DNA of 64,000 nt from Brachionus manjavacas. Its lineage: Eukaryota; Rotifera; Eurotatoria; Ploima; Brachionidae. The notes under the pieces are model-generated. The model did no database searches, was not told the DNA's origin, and saw only the letters and a program-made list of their open reading frames with translations. The position numbers and the translations under genes were made by a program. The stretch spans positions 1,000,001 to 1,064,000 of the forward strand of contig JAHQIY010000015.1 of assembly GCA_019054805.1 (NCBI GenBank). Reading direction: 5' to 3'. Position 1 is the stretch's first letter, and every line of letters begins with the position of its first letter. Of the stretch, positions 22,301 through 34,337 are shown in pieces.

Positions 22301-25300
22301 AAAAATAATTGATAATAAAAGATTAAATGTAAATATTTTTTTATATTTGTGAGTAGGTAATTTTATTAATACTGTGATGGATTTCTAAAATAGATCTATT
22401 GAATTTAATTTCATTTTAATTTTACAAATGCTAACAGTAATAATTGAAACCAATTTACAATCAAATCACTAATATTATACTTTTTATTTTATAACTCGTT
22501 TTGCATGTATTTAATATAATTAAATATCTAGCCTAATTTTTCTCAAAAACATAATCTTATTTTTTTTTTTAAGTTTATTCTTAGAATTTTCTTTTCAATG
22601 AAGTGAATTGAAGAAAATCTTCAAGGTTTTTTTCTACATTTTTGAATTTTTTCAATTTAATTATTTTAAAAATTTCAAATATTTGTTCACAAATTTTAAA
22701 TAGGGATCCAACAAAAAAATCCAAAAATTTTCAAAGACCCTTTTTTCACAAAAAAAATCCAACTTTAAGCCATCTTTTCTAATATTAAATTACCATTTTT
22801 AATCTAATTAGATTAACCTAAATTTTGGCTCCACAAACAATCCATAATAAAGAAAAATTTTAATAAAATCTTGAAAAAAAAATATTTTTGAATTTTTTTC
22901 CCAAAGACATATTCGGTATTTGGTTCATAGACAAAGAGGACTGTGACCGCATCAAATGTTTAATAACTGGTCTGATAGAGAAGGCGCGAGAAAGACGGGC
23001 TAAACGGGAACAGACCAAGAGCCAACAAGGCCTCCAATCTCTCTTGTCCAACTTGAACATTTCAAAGAGTCAAACCAAACAAGAAAGCCTAATGAGCCCG
23101 CTTAACCTGCTGCTGTCACAGCCCAACGAGTCTAGCAAAACAGACCCAAGTGTAAATAAATCAGTAGATATTATTCAAATGTTGAATAAGGCCCAAGTGC
23201 AGTATAGCCAAAGTAATCATCTGGAGCCGGCGAGTCACTCGACGCCAGGCGGAATAAATTTGCAGAACAGTCCATTGAGCACCACCAGTTCCAACGACCC
23301 TAAGCCAATAGGCCAATGGCCGCACAACCTGTTCCTCAACTCGAACCAATTCATCAAGCCAGAGCCGATCCGGCAGAGCATAATTTCTCCGGCACTCTCT
23401 GCCGCATCCACCAAATCCAACCCCATTCTGCAGCTACTGATGTCCAACGAATCCAGCCAGACACTCAATCAGTCCGAGGCGTCCATGGACCTCAAACGCA
23501 AGCTCAACATCCAGTCCAGCTCCAATGTGCTCACTTCGCCCATAATTGGCGCGTCGCCCTCAATGATCCTTACGCCTTCTAATGACAACAACATACTCAT
23601 GTCCACTTCCAAGTCGAACACAAACTCCAGGCCCATGACTGTCAAAGACTTCGAGCAAAATGTGCTCCACAAGGAGAACGCAGAGAAAAAAGACGGAATG
23701 TTCTATTTGGCAAACGAGTCCAGCTCCAACAACACCACTTCCACTGACTACAAGCCAAACTTGACTTTTTCAAACCAAAAAAATTCCCTCAACTTGTCCT
23801 CGTCAAGTGGTTCGGACTCGTCCGATTCAGAGACAGACTCGGCGCCGTCTTCGCCAAACGGCCTCCCTCTTCTGCTAACTCCGGCCGCCTTCGAGTCCTC
23901 GTCGGCCTCCTCAACCACTTCTTCCTCTTACCAAAACGATAAATTAATAGAAGGAGCTAATCAAAATGGTGATTGTTTAAACGCGTTTTTTAATCCTCAA
24001 ATAAATGGTTTTTTGTTTCCGAATCAGTTTAATTTTAGCGAGAGTGCAAGTGCCGCTGTGGCAAATGTAAATTCAGATGTAAATATTAATGATAGTGAGA
24101 AGGTTAGTCCCATGACCAAGGATCAATTGCAGCAGATTTTGATCCATTTGTTGAAAGTAAATTTTTGAAATAAAATGTTTTTTTTTTCTTTAATTAGTTC
24201 AAATTAGTCATTCATTTGACAACTTTTTTTTCGATTTTTTTTTCTCTTTTTTGTCGATTAATTTTTTGAATTTTTTTGAATGACTTCAAAAAAAGAAAAG
24301 AAAAAAAGTTGTCATCTTTTATTTTGGTCTAAATTTGTGGCTCAATCTTAGGGTCTATATCATTATTTTTTTCATGGTTTTATTATAATTAAATAATATT
24401 GTTATTAAAAGTTTATAAATAAAATTTTTTAAAAGAATTAAATTTCAAGTAAGACTGATTTTTTTTCAATGATGTCTTTTCATTAAAAACATTGACGTAA
24501 TCAATTAGAGTATTCGTGCTAACGAAAATTACACGTAAAAGAGTTAAAAGAAGTTTTGGTTTTGCTCTAAGCAATGTTTGTCCTAGAGTTAGAAGACAAA
24601 TTATTAAGCTCATATTTAAGCTTTTCGGACAAATATTTGAAAAATAGAATTGATCGTCTCTTTAAGAGTTTATCTGAGACACCTATTAAAATTTCAATAG
24701 AGAAGATCAATGCATTTTTTAAATATTTTTTCCAAAAAATTTAATATGAACAATAATTTTTATTCTGAAACTGGAAAAAAAATTGGAATTTAAAAAATAG
24801 GCTTTAGATATCCGAGATACCTTTTTTTATTAGAAATTCAACAAAAAGAAATTTTTATATAATTTTTATTGAAAATCAGATTCCACAATAATTTTGTCTA
24901 GTGCTGTTTTGATCTTAAAAAAATTTCTAAGCTTTACCAAAATGTATGGCACCACTCATTTAGATCAGAAATCAGAATTCAATAATGCTAAAAAAAATAC
25001 ATTAGGCGTTTTTTTCTATTGAGCCTTGGCAACTTTATTTTGTAAATTAAATCTTTTTTTGGTTGAGATATTTTTTGACAAGAAATTTTTTCTAAGTTCT
25101 AGTCATGTCCTTAAGTATGGAACATTAGAACATGACACAAAGCCAAAATGCATTCTAAAAATTAGAAAAAAAAAATTTAAAATTTTTATAATCATTTATT
25201 TTAATTGACTTTTTTCAATCGATAAATTTAAAAAGAATAGATTTTTTTCGAAAAATTTCAAACTTAAATATAAAATTTAGATCATCATAAAACAGTCAAA

Positions 25301-25519
25301 ACTAAAAAGAAATTTTGCTTAATTTTTATTTTTAAATAAATCTAATTTTAGAATGATGATCAATTTTTGACATCCTTACACGAAGCCTACTTAAACAACA
25401 AGGGAATTGTCCAAAAAAATTCGGCTCAGTCGGTTCAAAAAGGTCAAAATAAGACAAAAAGCTGCAAATACAAGACGACTACATCTCAGAATGGAAACAG
25501 CCAAAAAATAAAGAAATAG
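19352..25519 (+). CDS. DCP1: mRNA-decapping enzyme 1 (DCP1)
   Basis: DCP1 is the activating partner of the decapping enzyme DCP2 in cytoplasmic mRNA decay (P-bodies). Exons are 19352-19871, 22907-24156 and 25352-25519, about 645 aa. The EVH1 domain spans exons 1 and 2: residues near 75 onward read LNALKNQDPFATNILDMAIR, then KLDVEGSLFIFERM, DLEFQDRNPFLLYK and, after the splice, DIFGIWFIDKEDCDRI. A long Ser/Asn/Pro-rich linker follows, with several hydrophobic LNLLLSQ-like patches. The C terminus MTKDQLQQILIHLLK joins NDDQFLTSLHEAYL across the last intron and matches the trimerisation domain. The first ATG follows directly on a pyrimidine-rich stretch ending in AG, so a 5' UTR intron or trans-splice site may end there. 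Intron 1 (3 kb) holds two miniature elements; intron 2 is 1.2 kb with nothing recognised. Confidence 0.93.
19930..19972. repeat. Perfect 16-bp hairpin at the start of DCP1 intron 1
   Basis: The arms ACCTCGATTTTGTGAA (19930-19945) and TTCACAAAATCGAGGT (19957-19972) are perfect reverse complements separated by 11 bases. It lies about 60 bases after the exon 1 donor. It could fold in the pre-mRNA, or be a remnant of a palindromic element. Too short for a typical microRNA precursor. Confidence 0.7.
20370..20559. mobile_element. Truncated copy of TA-flanked miniature element
   Basis: The block matches the right half of the element at 52060-52529 over about 190 bp, sharing TATTC-ATTTTCACAAAAAATAAA, a TTTTGGAGA block and the end GGGGGTCAGTATTTTAGTAGGACCC. 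The left terminal repeat is absent and a second copy of the GGGGGTCAG motif is inserted near the end. It lies in intron 1 of DCP1. Confidence 0.8.
21836..22154. mobile_element. Palindromic miniature element, full copy
   Basis: The 319-bp element has ends AATTTTGATGCTCAAAAT and its reverse complement; the inverted repeat continues through ATCAAACCAAGTT and, with decay, for about 120 bp. It has no coding region. No clear target duplication was found, so its superfamily is open. It lies in intron 1 of DCP1; a truncated relative is at 11516-11740. Confidence 0.8.
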
Positions 25520-26941
25520 ATAGAAATAGACAAACATTTAATCGAGATTTTTATCTTTTAATTTCATCTTTTATATCTATCAAACCTTGTTCAGCTTTGT
25601 TTACTCTAGTTACCTTTTAATTATTTGAAATATTGAAATTTGAAATAATTTTATTAAATTTTAACTTTTTTCTTTTTTCTTTCACATTTTTTGGTTGTAC
25701 ATTTTTCTTAGAAGGAATGAAATTGAGAAAATAGCCAAATGGAACGGCTTTTTTACTTGTGAGGCGCGTTGCTTCTAAATGAAATTTTTTTTTTAGTTAT
25801 TTGATACAGAGAAGATAATTAATCGCCAAATAAAACGACCCCAATTACATGTCAATTAAGGCTAAAATTGTAAATTAAGTTTTAGTTGCCGGTTTAGTAA
25901 ATTTTCTATAATCAGTGCATTTTTCTTTATTTTTTGTTTTTTTTTTCTAATGGCAAAAAACACTCGTGTACAAATCAAATTGTAACCTGATGTTTTTGTT
26001 ATCTCTAATATTTCTTAGTCTTTTTTTTGGAATATGTTGTTGAGTTTTTTTATTTTTGGTCCTTGTGAGTGTCGTTTTTGTTTATTTTTTTCTTTTGTTG
26101 ATTATTTAGTAGAGATCTTTGATATAGATTTGTGTATACTTTGTTATTTTTTGGTATTTTATAAGAAAAGATTGCTCTTGAGCGCTCAAGTGTAATATTG
26201 AGGCGAAACGAACAACTTGGTCAATGGGGTCTGTGCACCTTTGGGACTCGAGGCAATAAAAAACTTCAAAAAAAATTTAATTTCATATTTTTTGGTAATT
26301 TTTGTGATTAATTTTTGTTAATTTATAAATTGGACCTGGTAATAGTATATAAAAATATTCTGACCTTAAAGTTAAATTAGAACTATTAATGATCAATTAG
26401 ATTCTAAAGTTCTAATTGACATTCTTAACAATAGACATTTAAATAAATTTTTTTTCAACCACACTTTCAATTTTTTTTCACATCCCCACCAAGTAATTTA
26501 AAAAAAAATCAGAGATTGAAAAAAAAAAAAATCAAATAAAGCTTCACTTGAAAATCATAAACTTTGAAATTAGAAAAAATTCTAATCAGCTCTTTTATTG
26601 TTTTTAGTGTAAATAAAGAAAAAGGAACATAAAGATTAAATATTTTTCTTTATATTTGTATCTCAAACTGGTAAATAAAATAACAAAATTAAAATAACAA
26701 AGATATTAAAAATGATATAAAATGCAGTTAATAAAAATGCATAATACTTTGGCAACCTTTATTCAAAAAGTAATAATCATGAGATCAAATGCAAAGCTTA
26801 ATTAAGTAAATTTTATGGTAAAACATAAAAAATTCTAGTAATTTTCATTAGGTAAAAAATTTCATAATTTATTTTAATAATTTTAAGTTTTTAAAAATAA
26901 AAACTAAAAACTCTAGTATAATCAATAGTTTAGAAAAGAGC
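25520..26941. other. Spacer between DCP1 and the MICU-family gene
   Basis: AT-rich sequence with long T runs. The first part is presumably the DCP1 3' UTR, and the last 200 bases probably hold the start region of the next gene. No coding region, RNA gene or clear repeat was recognised. Confidence 0.5.
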
Positions 26942-29402
26942 ATGTCTTTCAGTAAATTATTGACCTCAAGACTCGGGTTTTCAAGCGCAATTAGATTCAA
27001 TCAAGTGGAAATAAAGTCGTTTGGTCAAAAATGGAAATATTTATCCACTTTAGGTTTAATAGCTACCGGTTCTTTTTTTCTGGTCAATTACTATTCTGCA
27101 ATATCCGATTTGAACATCCAAAAACAGAAGAATCTTTTTTTCAATAGCGTTTTTACTGAAATCAATAGAAATATTAAAACATTTGCCAAAGAAAATGAAG
27201 GTTCAGAGGTATCTTATTAAAAATTTGAAAATTAAACTTATTCTCATATTTTTAAAGCAAAAAATAGTAATTACTCCAAGACAAAAGCTTTTTTTCCAGT
27301 TTGCCTCTGTGGAGTATGACGGAGTTCCTTACATGACTCCACATGACTTTTTAGAATCAGTCACCGAAGATCACCCAAGACGTGCGGATTTGATTTTGAA
27401 AAAATATTTAATTTAAATTTTAAAATTTTAAAATTAAAGCAAGAATTAGAAGGAAACATCTGTCCAAAGAACAATATGAGATGTTCATTAAAAATACTCC
27501 TGTTCAAAAAAAAGGTTCTAGTAGATTATTTAGAAATTTAGAGGATAAAGGTTTAATTAGTTATTCGGAGTATTTATTCCTTCTATGCGTCATTTCAAGT
27601 AAATTTTTAATTATTATTTTGAAAAAAGTAATTTTTTTTTAACAATCAAGAGCCTAGCAGTGATTTCGAGATTGCTTTTAATATGTTTGATACTGGTAAT
27701 TTTAATTAAAAAAGTGAAATTCTAAATAAATAACAAAATTAGATGGAAATCGCCGTGTTGACAAATCTGAGTTTTTAGTCGTAAGATTTAAAATTTTTAT
27801 GTTCGAATGTTCTAAAAAAAAATTTAGTTGGAAAAAATAATTAGTAATGAATCCAAATATTACATGGTATTTTTAAGTGTATCTTTTTATTTTGCTATCC
27901 CTATCAAGCTATTCATTTTTTGTCCAAATAGAAATTCACCTTAAATGTACACATTTTTGTTTGAATTAGTGTTGATTATTCTTGTTTAAACCTCAATAGC
28001 CTATTTGAACACTTTTTTTTAAATCTAGCTCTTAAATGATACTAAAATGCTCTTCCTTTGGCAAAAATTACTTTAAATAATTTTGAAATTAACATTTTAT
28101 AGATACAAAAAATATTCCAGAGAGATGGTCAAACTAAAAATAATAATACGGACAACGTAAATGAACTAACATTGCCGGAAACTAATTTAACTAAGCAAAA
28201 AATGCTCGAAGCTTTGGTTGTAAGTAAATTTCGGAATATTTATTTAATTCAAACGTAAAAATTATTTTGTAATTATTTTAATATCCGAGGTAAATAACAA
28301 AAACTCTTTTTAAGAAGCAAATGTATGAATATTTTTTTAACTAAAAATTGAAGTTAAAATTAGAAAATTTTTAAATTCAATTGATTGTTTAAATTAATTT
28401 TCACTTAAAAATCCTTCAGCTTATTTTTATCTAAATGTTTTATTTGTCTTATTTTAATCAATGTCAAAATTAATGTCTAATTGTTTGATATCTGTTTACT
28501 ATCGGAATTATTGACTTTAAAATTTAATACACCATTTTTAGAAAGAGTCATTCAACACCATTCAGACCAGTTTATTAGTTCATTTTTTTGGACACAAAGG
28601 AGATAGAGTTTTAAAATTTGAAAATTTTAAAAAGTGAATTAATTTTTTGTTTTGAATTGAATCAAACTAAAATTTGAAAATTTAGATTTATGCAAGATTT
28701 ACAAACTGAGGTTTTAGAGATAGAGTTCAATGAATTTTCAAAAGGAATGAACAAAATAACTTGTATTGAATTCGCCGAGATTCTTCTTAGATACACGGAT
28801 TTCAGCCACGAAAAGCGAGTTTGCCTAATCAGAAAACTTCAATCTAAGATGGACGCATTTTCCAGAGTATTAAAATTTATTTTAAAATTTTTTCTATAAA
28901 ATTTGAAATTATTAAGGACATATCATTTGAGAAATTTCACCAATTCAGTCAATTTATGTTAAATTTAAAAGATTTTCAGCTTGCTCTTAAATTTCATACC
29001 TACGCAAACAAAGCTATTTCCGAGGACGAATTTCAACGTGCCGTTAAAATATCATCCGGATTTAAATTAGACACTAAGATAGTTGAGGTGATTTTTAACG
29101 TATTCGATGAAAACAGTGATGGACAGTTGAGCTATAAGGAATTTATTGCAGTGCTTAAAGGCCGGCTTAATCGGGGACTAAAAGTAATTAAATATAAATA
29201 AAAAATAAAAATTAAATTTTTTTTAAATTTTTTTAAGTCAAAAAAAAGACAAAATTATGAATACTCCAACTATTTTGAATTAAATTCGTTAGGATCTGGA
29301 AGTCAAAGTGATATTTTTGCTTTTAAAGATGAGCAACAAACTTTAACAAAGAAATTTAAAAAGTGTATTCGAAAAAAACTAAGAGAAAAAAACTATGAAT
29401 AA
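26942..29402 (+). CDS. Mitochondrial calcium uptake protein (MICU1/2/3 family)
   Basis: MICU proteins are EF-hand gatekeepers of the mitochondrial calcium uniporter, acting in the intermembrane space. Eleven exons joined by frame: 26942-27208, 27258-27381, 27440-27598, 27661-27705, 27743-27780, 27828-27866, 28103-28219, 28542-28633, 28686-28866, 28917-29183, 29238-29402; about 497 aa. The N terminus is basic with a hydrophobic segment (STLGLIATGSFFLVNYY), suiting import and membrane insertion. Family blocks include FASVEYDGVPYMTPHDFL, LSKEQYEMFIKNTPVQKK, the first EF-hand DTDGNRRVDKSEF (about residue 197), LQTEVLEIEFNEFSKGMN and the second EF-hand DENSDGQLSYKEF (about residue 418), both with the position-12 glutamate. 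The donor of exon 2 (GTGCGG) is weak. Paralogue was not decided; overall length is closest to MICU1. Confidence 0.9.
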
Positions 29403-30019
29403 TTTTTGAAAAGTTTTTAGTTGTTATTTACAATTTTTAAAGTTTTAACAGTAAATTTTTATCAGACTTTTAAAAAAATAAAAAATTAAAGAAAATCGCC
29501 TTATTTCGTTTTAATTTAACATTAAGGGTATAAATTAAACAAACAAAAAATTAATATTTTCAAAAAATTAAAATCAATATTTTAAATCGATCAAGATAAA
29601 ATTTTATAAATTAATCTAACTTTAAGCTTTTAAATTAGATTGATTAAAATTTAAAATTATTAGAGAAAATTTTATTTTATTCCTATTAAAAACTACTTCT
29701 CAGCTTTGATACGATCAAAGATCTAAATAGACCAAAGATCCATCAACGCATTCTTCACTGAAGTAGTTGAAGATTTATTATTATTAAATGATACATACTT
29801 CTTTAATAAAGTTATGTGTTTATTAATTTAACGTTCGGATATTTTGAGCATTTATTTATTTATATACGCTATATCACAAGAGCGTTTCTTTTAATTAGCT
29901 TTTGTGTATTTTTTAAATCATTACTAAAAAAATTAAATGAAAAATAGACATCTTTTTATGTTTCATTCTGTACCTTGAATTTAATATTAAATAAATTTGT
30001 CTAAAAAATAAAGTTAAAT
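29403..30019. other. Spacer before the 5S rRNA gene
   Basis: AT-rich. The left arm of the inverted repeat enclosing the 5S gene begins at 29771. Nothing else was recognised. Confidence 0.5.
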
Positions 30020-30138
30020 GCCTAGGACCATATCACGTTGAATACACCGGTTCTCGTCCGATCACCGAAGTTAAGCAACGTCGAGCCCGGTTAGTACTTG
30101 GATGGGTGACCGCCTGGGAATACCGGGTGTTCTAGGCT
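30020..30138 (+). rRNA. 5S ribosomal RNA
   Basis: The 119-nt sequence begins GCCTAGGACCATATCACG and ends GTGTTCTAGGCT, whose ends pair to form helix I. The internal control region is conserved: AAGTTAAGCAACGTCGAGCC (box A region), then TTAGTACTTGGATGGGTGAC and GCCTGGGAATACC (box C). It is transcribed by RNA polymerase III and its product joins the large ribosomal subunit. This is a dispersed single copy rather than a tandem array, at least within the window. Confidence 0.96.
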
Positions 30139-30146
30139 TTCTTTTT
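30139..30146 (+). terminator. RNA polymerase III terminator of the 5S gene
   Basis: The T-rich run TTCTTTTT follows the end of the 5S sequence directly, as expected for polymerase III termination. Confidence 0.75.
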
Positions 30147-30596
30147 GCAAGTGCTTTTTTAAAATATTTAAATAATTAAAATTTAATTGAACAGTTCATG
30201 TTTTTTTATAAAAATATATTGAAAAAAAAAATTTTAAATCATTTTTATCTTAAAATCATTTTTTTCTCCTGATTCTCATCTGATAATTATTTTTCAAATT
30301 CAAAAAAGTTAATTAAAAAAAACGCTCTTGTGAAATAGTGTATATGAATAAATAAATGCTCAAAATATTCGAACGTTAAATTAATAAACACATAACTTTA
30401 TTAAAGAAGTATGTACCATTTAATAATAATAAATCTTAGTAGTAGTAGTAGAATTAGTATTAATAATTTCATTTTATCAATCAATTTCATTTTTCTAGAA
30501 CAGTTTTTAAAATAAATAATTTAAAAAATTTTTAAACAATTTTCAACTTAAAATGACTTAAAATCAATTATTTTATTTAAGAAGGAGAGTTTAAAT

Positions 30597-30666
30597 ACTT
30601 AGAACCATATCGGGCCTGGTTAGTCATTGGATGGGTGACCGCCTAGATATACCGGGTGTTTTAGGC
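30597..30666 (+). pseudogene. 5S rRNA pseudogene with internal deletion
   Basis: The segment starts ACTTAGAACCATATC, then jumps to GGGCCTGGTTAGTCATTGGA and continues through ATGGGTGACCGCC to the end GTGTTTTAGGC. About 50 nt covering the box A region are missing and several bases are changed, so it should not be transcribed as 5S. A T-rich run still follows it. Confidence 0.88.
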
Positions 30667-30865
30667 ATTCTTTTTCGTTTTTTGAACTTGGATCAAAATT
30701 TTAAATATAAATAATAAAACACTATTATTTAATTTATTTAATCTTAAATGGTGGCTGATTTGTGAGTAAATGGTTATCAGATTTAGAAAAGACTGGATAA
30801 AAAACTGTGCAAAAATGTTTTTAATTTTAAAATAATACATTTTTTTTTAATTTATTTTTTATTTA

Positions 30866-32606
30866 TCATTTATTAAGATCTTCCGAAATCAATTTTATTA
30901 TTAAAATTGAATTTTTTGCGTTTTTGTTGATAGACCATCGACCTAATTTATGCTCTTGGCCAACTCCAGCGACCAAATAGCTTCCATCTTCGGAAAATTT
31001 CAAGTCATTAACAAATCCGTTCTTAAAAAAATAAAAATATAATCTCTTTACAAATTTTTTATGACTATTTTATACCACTGGAATTTTAAATCTTTCATTT
31101 AAACTATTATTAGCGCTAGAGTAAGCCCATATTCTGATAAATCCGTCATCCGAACCGCTTGCTAATAGATCACTATTATGATAAGCCCTTACAGCTGAAA
31201 CCCAATTTGTTGCCTCAAAGCTGTTTCCAAACAACGACTTTTTATTATCTTCCATTGAATAATTTTTATGAGCATTTTTATGCACCAAAATAGGCTTTTT
31301 TTTGTTAATGCTCCAAATAGATAAAGAACTATCATTTGATCCGCTCAAAAAAAATTCCTCGTTTATCAACGAAACACAATCGATAGAATCACTTTAAATT
31401 TTTTATTAAATTTTTTTTAAATTTTAAAAAAAAATCAAGGTTACAAATGAGTGCCATTGAACAACAATTGAGACTCTTCCACAATTTTCCACAGTCTTAA
31501 CGAGCGATCCCGGGCACCACATGTCACACATCTTTCTTTATTTAAAGAATCAATGCCCAAAATTCTATCCTGGTGTCCGAATCTTTGATTTAATTTTTTT
31601 TATAAAACTAATAACTTTTTTTAACTTTATTATCAATTTCTCTTACAATGTCTCTACATAAATCAGCTGGTCTACATTCCAAATTTTGACACTACGGTCA
31701 AATGAACAACTGTACAACTGATGAGAATTATTCCTAAAAACCAGACCCTAATTGGAAAAATATAAAAAACTCAAGTTAAATTAGCAGATTAGATAAATAC
31801 CGAAACGGCATCTCTGTGTCCTTCGAATGAATAAATAAAATCCAAAGTTTCCGGGTTCCATATTTTGATCGATTTGTCCCCACCTCCCGAAGCCAAATAT
31901 TTACCATCATCACTTATTGCTAGAGCATATACTTCTTTGCAATGGCCCTTGTTAACTGTTCTGTCTTCGTGTGGAAGTCTCTTTTTTATAGTGTTCATTT
32001 TCATACCGCTTTCGAAATTCCCTAAAAATTAAATTAATCAATTAATAATCAATTAAAATTTTTATTACATTTAATAATTGTTCCGTCTTTAGAGGTAGAA
32101 AATATGTATTTTTTATTCGGTGAAATGGCAACACAAGTGACAGATAATCTGTGACCCTTTAGTTGTTTTTCGATTAAACCTTCTGTGTATTTTTCTGCAA
32201 TTTGTTTTTTTAATTTTCCAGTTTTGGATGCCTTGATAAAAAATTTTAATAAAAAAAAATTTCCGCTTTCTTTCTTCAAAATACAAGATCCTCTTCAAGT
32301 TTGCGGACAACAAAAGCTGTTTGGTCTTTTTCTAAAGCTTGACTTTCTTTTTCTGTGAACAAAGAAAATTAAATTGGAGGTAAAAAAGATATTTTTTTTT
32401 ACGTTTTTCTAGTTGATGAATTAGATTTTTTGCTAATCGGATCTTCTTTTGTTGGACAGTTTCTTCGTCTTCGTCACTAATTATAGCATCGGAATCGGGT
32501 TCCCTAAAAGTAAATTTGTTTTCAATGAGATTGACTAGAATTGTTTTGATTACTGTGAGCTCAATTCGGAATCAGATGGAATTTCTTCGTCTAGTAAAGA
32601 TGCCAT
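30866..32606 (-). CDS. RRP9: U3 snoRNP-associated WD40 protein RRP9 (U3-55K)
   Basis: RRP9 binds U3 snoRNA and acts in early cleavage of pre-rRNA in the nucleolus. Nine exons on the minus strand: 32606-32554, 32503-32403, 32352-32285, 32231-32069, 32021-31801, 31747-31647, 31582-31445, 31391-31076, 31021-30866; 438 aa by frame. The acidic N terminus (SDEDEETVQQKKIRLAKNLI) and the following helix match the family. The propeller has blocks LKGHRLSVTCVAISPNKK, SDDGKYLASGGGDKSIKIW, SFDRSVKIWNVDQLIYVETL, FGHQDRILGIDSL, ARDRSLRLWKIVEESQL, DSIDCVSLINEEFFLSGSND and LLASGSDDGFIRIW; it ends GQEHKLGRWSINK, a strong family signature. All introns are about 50-70 nt. Confidence 0.93.
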
Positions 32607-34337
32607 TGGAAAATTTTCTAAATCTAGAATTTGTTTAAGTGAGTCTTGTTAAAATTTTTATAAGGCATGTTTTATTTGAATTTTTTGAAAAATGTACTCT
32701 TTTGACAAGTTAATTTTAAAATTTAACAATGCAGCAATTACTTTTTTTTAATTTAAAACTCTTGCACGCAAATAGTAAATGAAAATATTTAGTCTTGATT
32801 TTTTTCGAATCAAAATAAAAGTTCTTTTTTACCTTGATAATTAATTAAAGTTTTCTTAAAGAAAAAAGAGCGATAATATAACCAAACCACAAAAAGAGTA
32901 ATAAATACCATAAAAATAGGAAATTATACCACTAATTTAATAAAATAGGCACAAATTAAATTTTCAATCACAGATTCAGTTATTTTCCACTAATCTAGTT
33001 ATTTTACCAATAATTTTTATTTTAAACTAAATTTTAATAATCATAAATTTAAATAAAAAAATATCAAAAGAAGAATAGAAAACAGAAAAATAAACAAAAA
33101 CTATTGCTAAATTTATTCAAATAAAAAATAACATTTTTTTTATAAATATTTAAATATCTATTTTTTTAATTAAATGATCCAAATCTTATCAAAAGAAGAA
33201 TTAAAGAATTAAATATGGAAGAATTAAAGAAAGTTATTCTAACTACCAGTTCATCTGTAATCAATTACAATGATAAAAATCCGAAAATATCAAGAAATGT
33301 AAAATTTGTGACACGCAGTTTAAAAAAAATTATTTTTTTTTGAATAAATACAGCAATTATTTTTTTATTTTGATATTTTTTATTCTTCTTTTAATATTTA
33401 TTTTATTAAATTTATGATAATTGTAATCAAAATATGGTTTAAAATAAAAATTATTGGTAAAATAGCTAGATTAGTGGAAAAAACTGAATCTGTGATTGAA
33501 AATTTAATTTGTGGTTGTTTATATTAAATTAGTGAAATAATTTACTTTTATTTTGGCTACAATTTTCTATGGTCCAAGAAAAATTTTAATTTTAATCAAA
33601 ATTTTTAAAAAAAGTTTTTTTATTTTTTATGTAAAAATAAAATTTTTGAAATTTAAAAAAAAAAGCTTTCTCCATAAACAAATTAAATGAAGATGATCAT
33701 CAGAGTGCTATTGAATGAGGGTCATTCGAAAAAAAAAAAAGAAGATTTTCAAAGGGCCAAAGCAACTGTGTAAGGACAGTATGTCACATTTAATTAGGAT
33801 ATTATTATTAAGCACAAAATTAGAAAATAATTCTTAATTGAATTTTTCACTTAATGAATGGATGAATTTTAAAATCGGATAAAATTCTAATAAACTTTTA
33901 ATTTAGATTTTTATTTTTACAATAAAAATTAAAATAATCCCAGACTTTTTTTAATTTGGCCATGAATAAAATCAGTCTTGTATAATTTTGGTAATTTTTT
34001 TTGAACAAGGATAACTAATTATAGATTAGAAGATATTTGAATAGATTTTATTTAAAAATAATTTTCTTTACAAAATCTGAGCCCAAGCCATTTTTTGATA
34101 GTGAAAAAAAAACAAATTATATAATTAAAAAATAAATTCAAATTTATGAATAAAAGTGATCTCTTTTTTGCAAGCAAAGAGCCGTCTTTTGAACATAACT
34201 GCATTCATTCATTGCAAATAATTTTATCATAAAATAAATTCTAATTTAATTTCTTTTATGCTAACTCAATATTTCACCAAATTTACACTATAAAACCAAA
34301 TCACAGCCAACTCAGTTAAATTATTAGGTTAATTGGA
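32607..34337. other. Spacer between RRP9 and ARFGAP1
   Basis: The two genes are divergent, so both promoters should lie here. A 623-bp foldback element occupies 32921-33543. The rest is AT-rich with no coding region recognised. Confidence 0.5.
32921..33543. mobile_element. Large foldback element (no coding capacity)
   Basis: Left arm 32921-33140 and right arm 33320-33543 are imperfect reverse complements. The best-matching core is TTTTCAATCACAGATTCAGT with ATTTTACCAATAATTTTTAT near the middle of each arm. The central loop of about 180 bp has no gene. No target duplication was found. A DNA-transposon-derived miniature element is the simplest reading. Confidence 0.75.

Larger units (their letters stand above)
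29771..30436. repeat. Inverted repeat enclosing the 5S rRNA gene
   Basis: The left arm 29771-29903 (starts AGATTTATTATTATTAAATG) and right arm 30303-30436 are reverse complements over about 133 bp with only a handful of differences. The 5S gene lies inside the spacer, about 115 bp from the left arm and 165 bp from the right arm. No target duplication was seen; a short TAG repeat follows the right arm at 30437-30453. This could be a mobile palindromic unit that captured a 5S gene, or a locally inverted duplication of spacer DNA. Confidence 0.88.

Noticed and set aside
27373..27416. MICU exon 2 reading on to the stop after KKYLI
   Set aside because: The family continues with an RIRRKHLSKEQYE block, recovered by splicing 27381 to 27440 in frame.
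30140..30300. Possible spliced-leader RNA gene next to the 5S gene, as in some nematodes
   Set aside because: No leader-donor pattern or Sm-binding site could be made out in the spacer.
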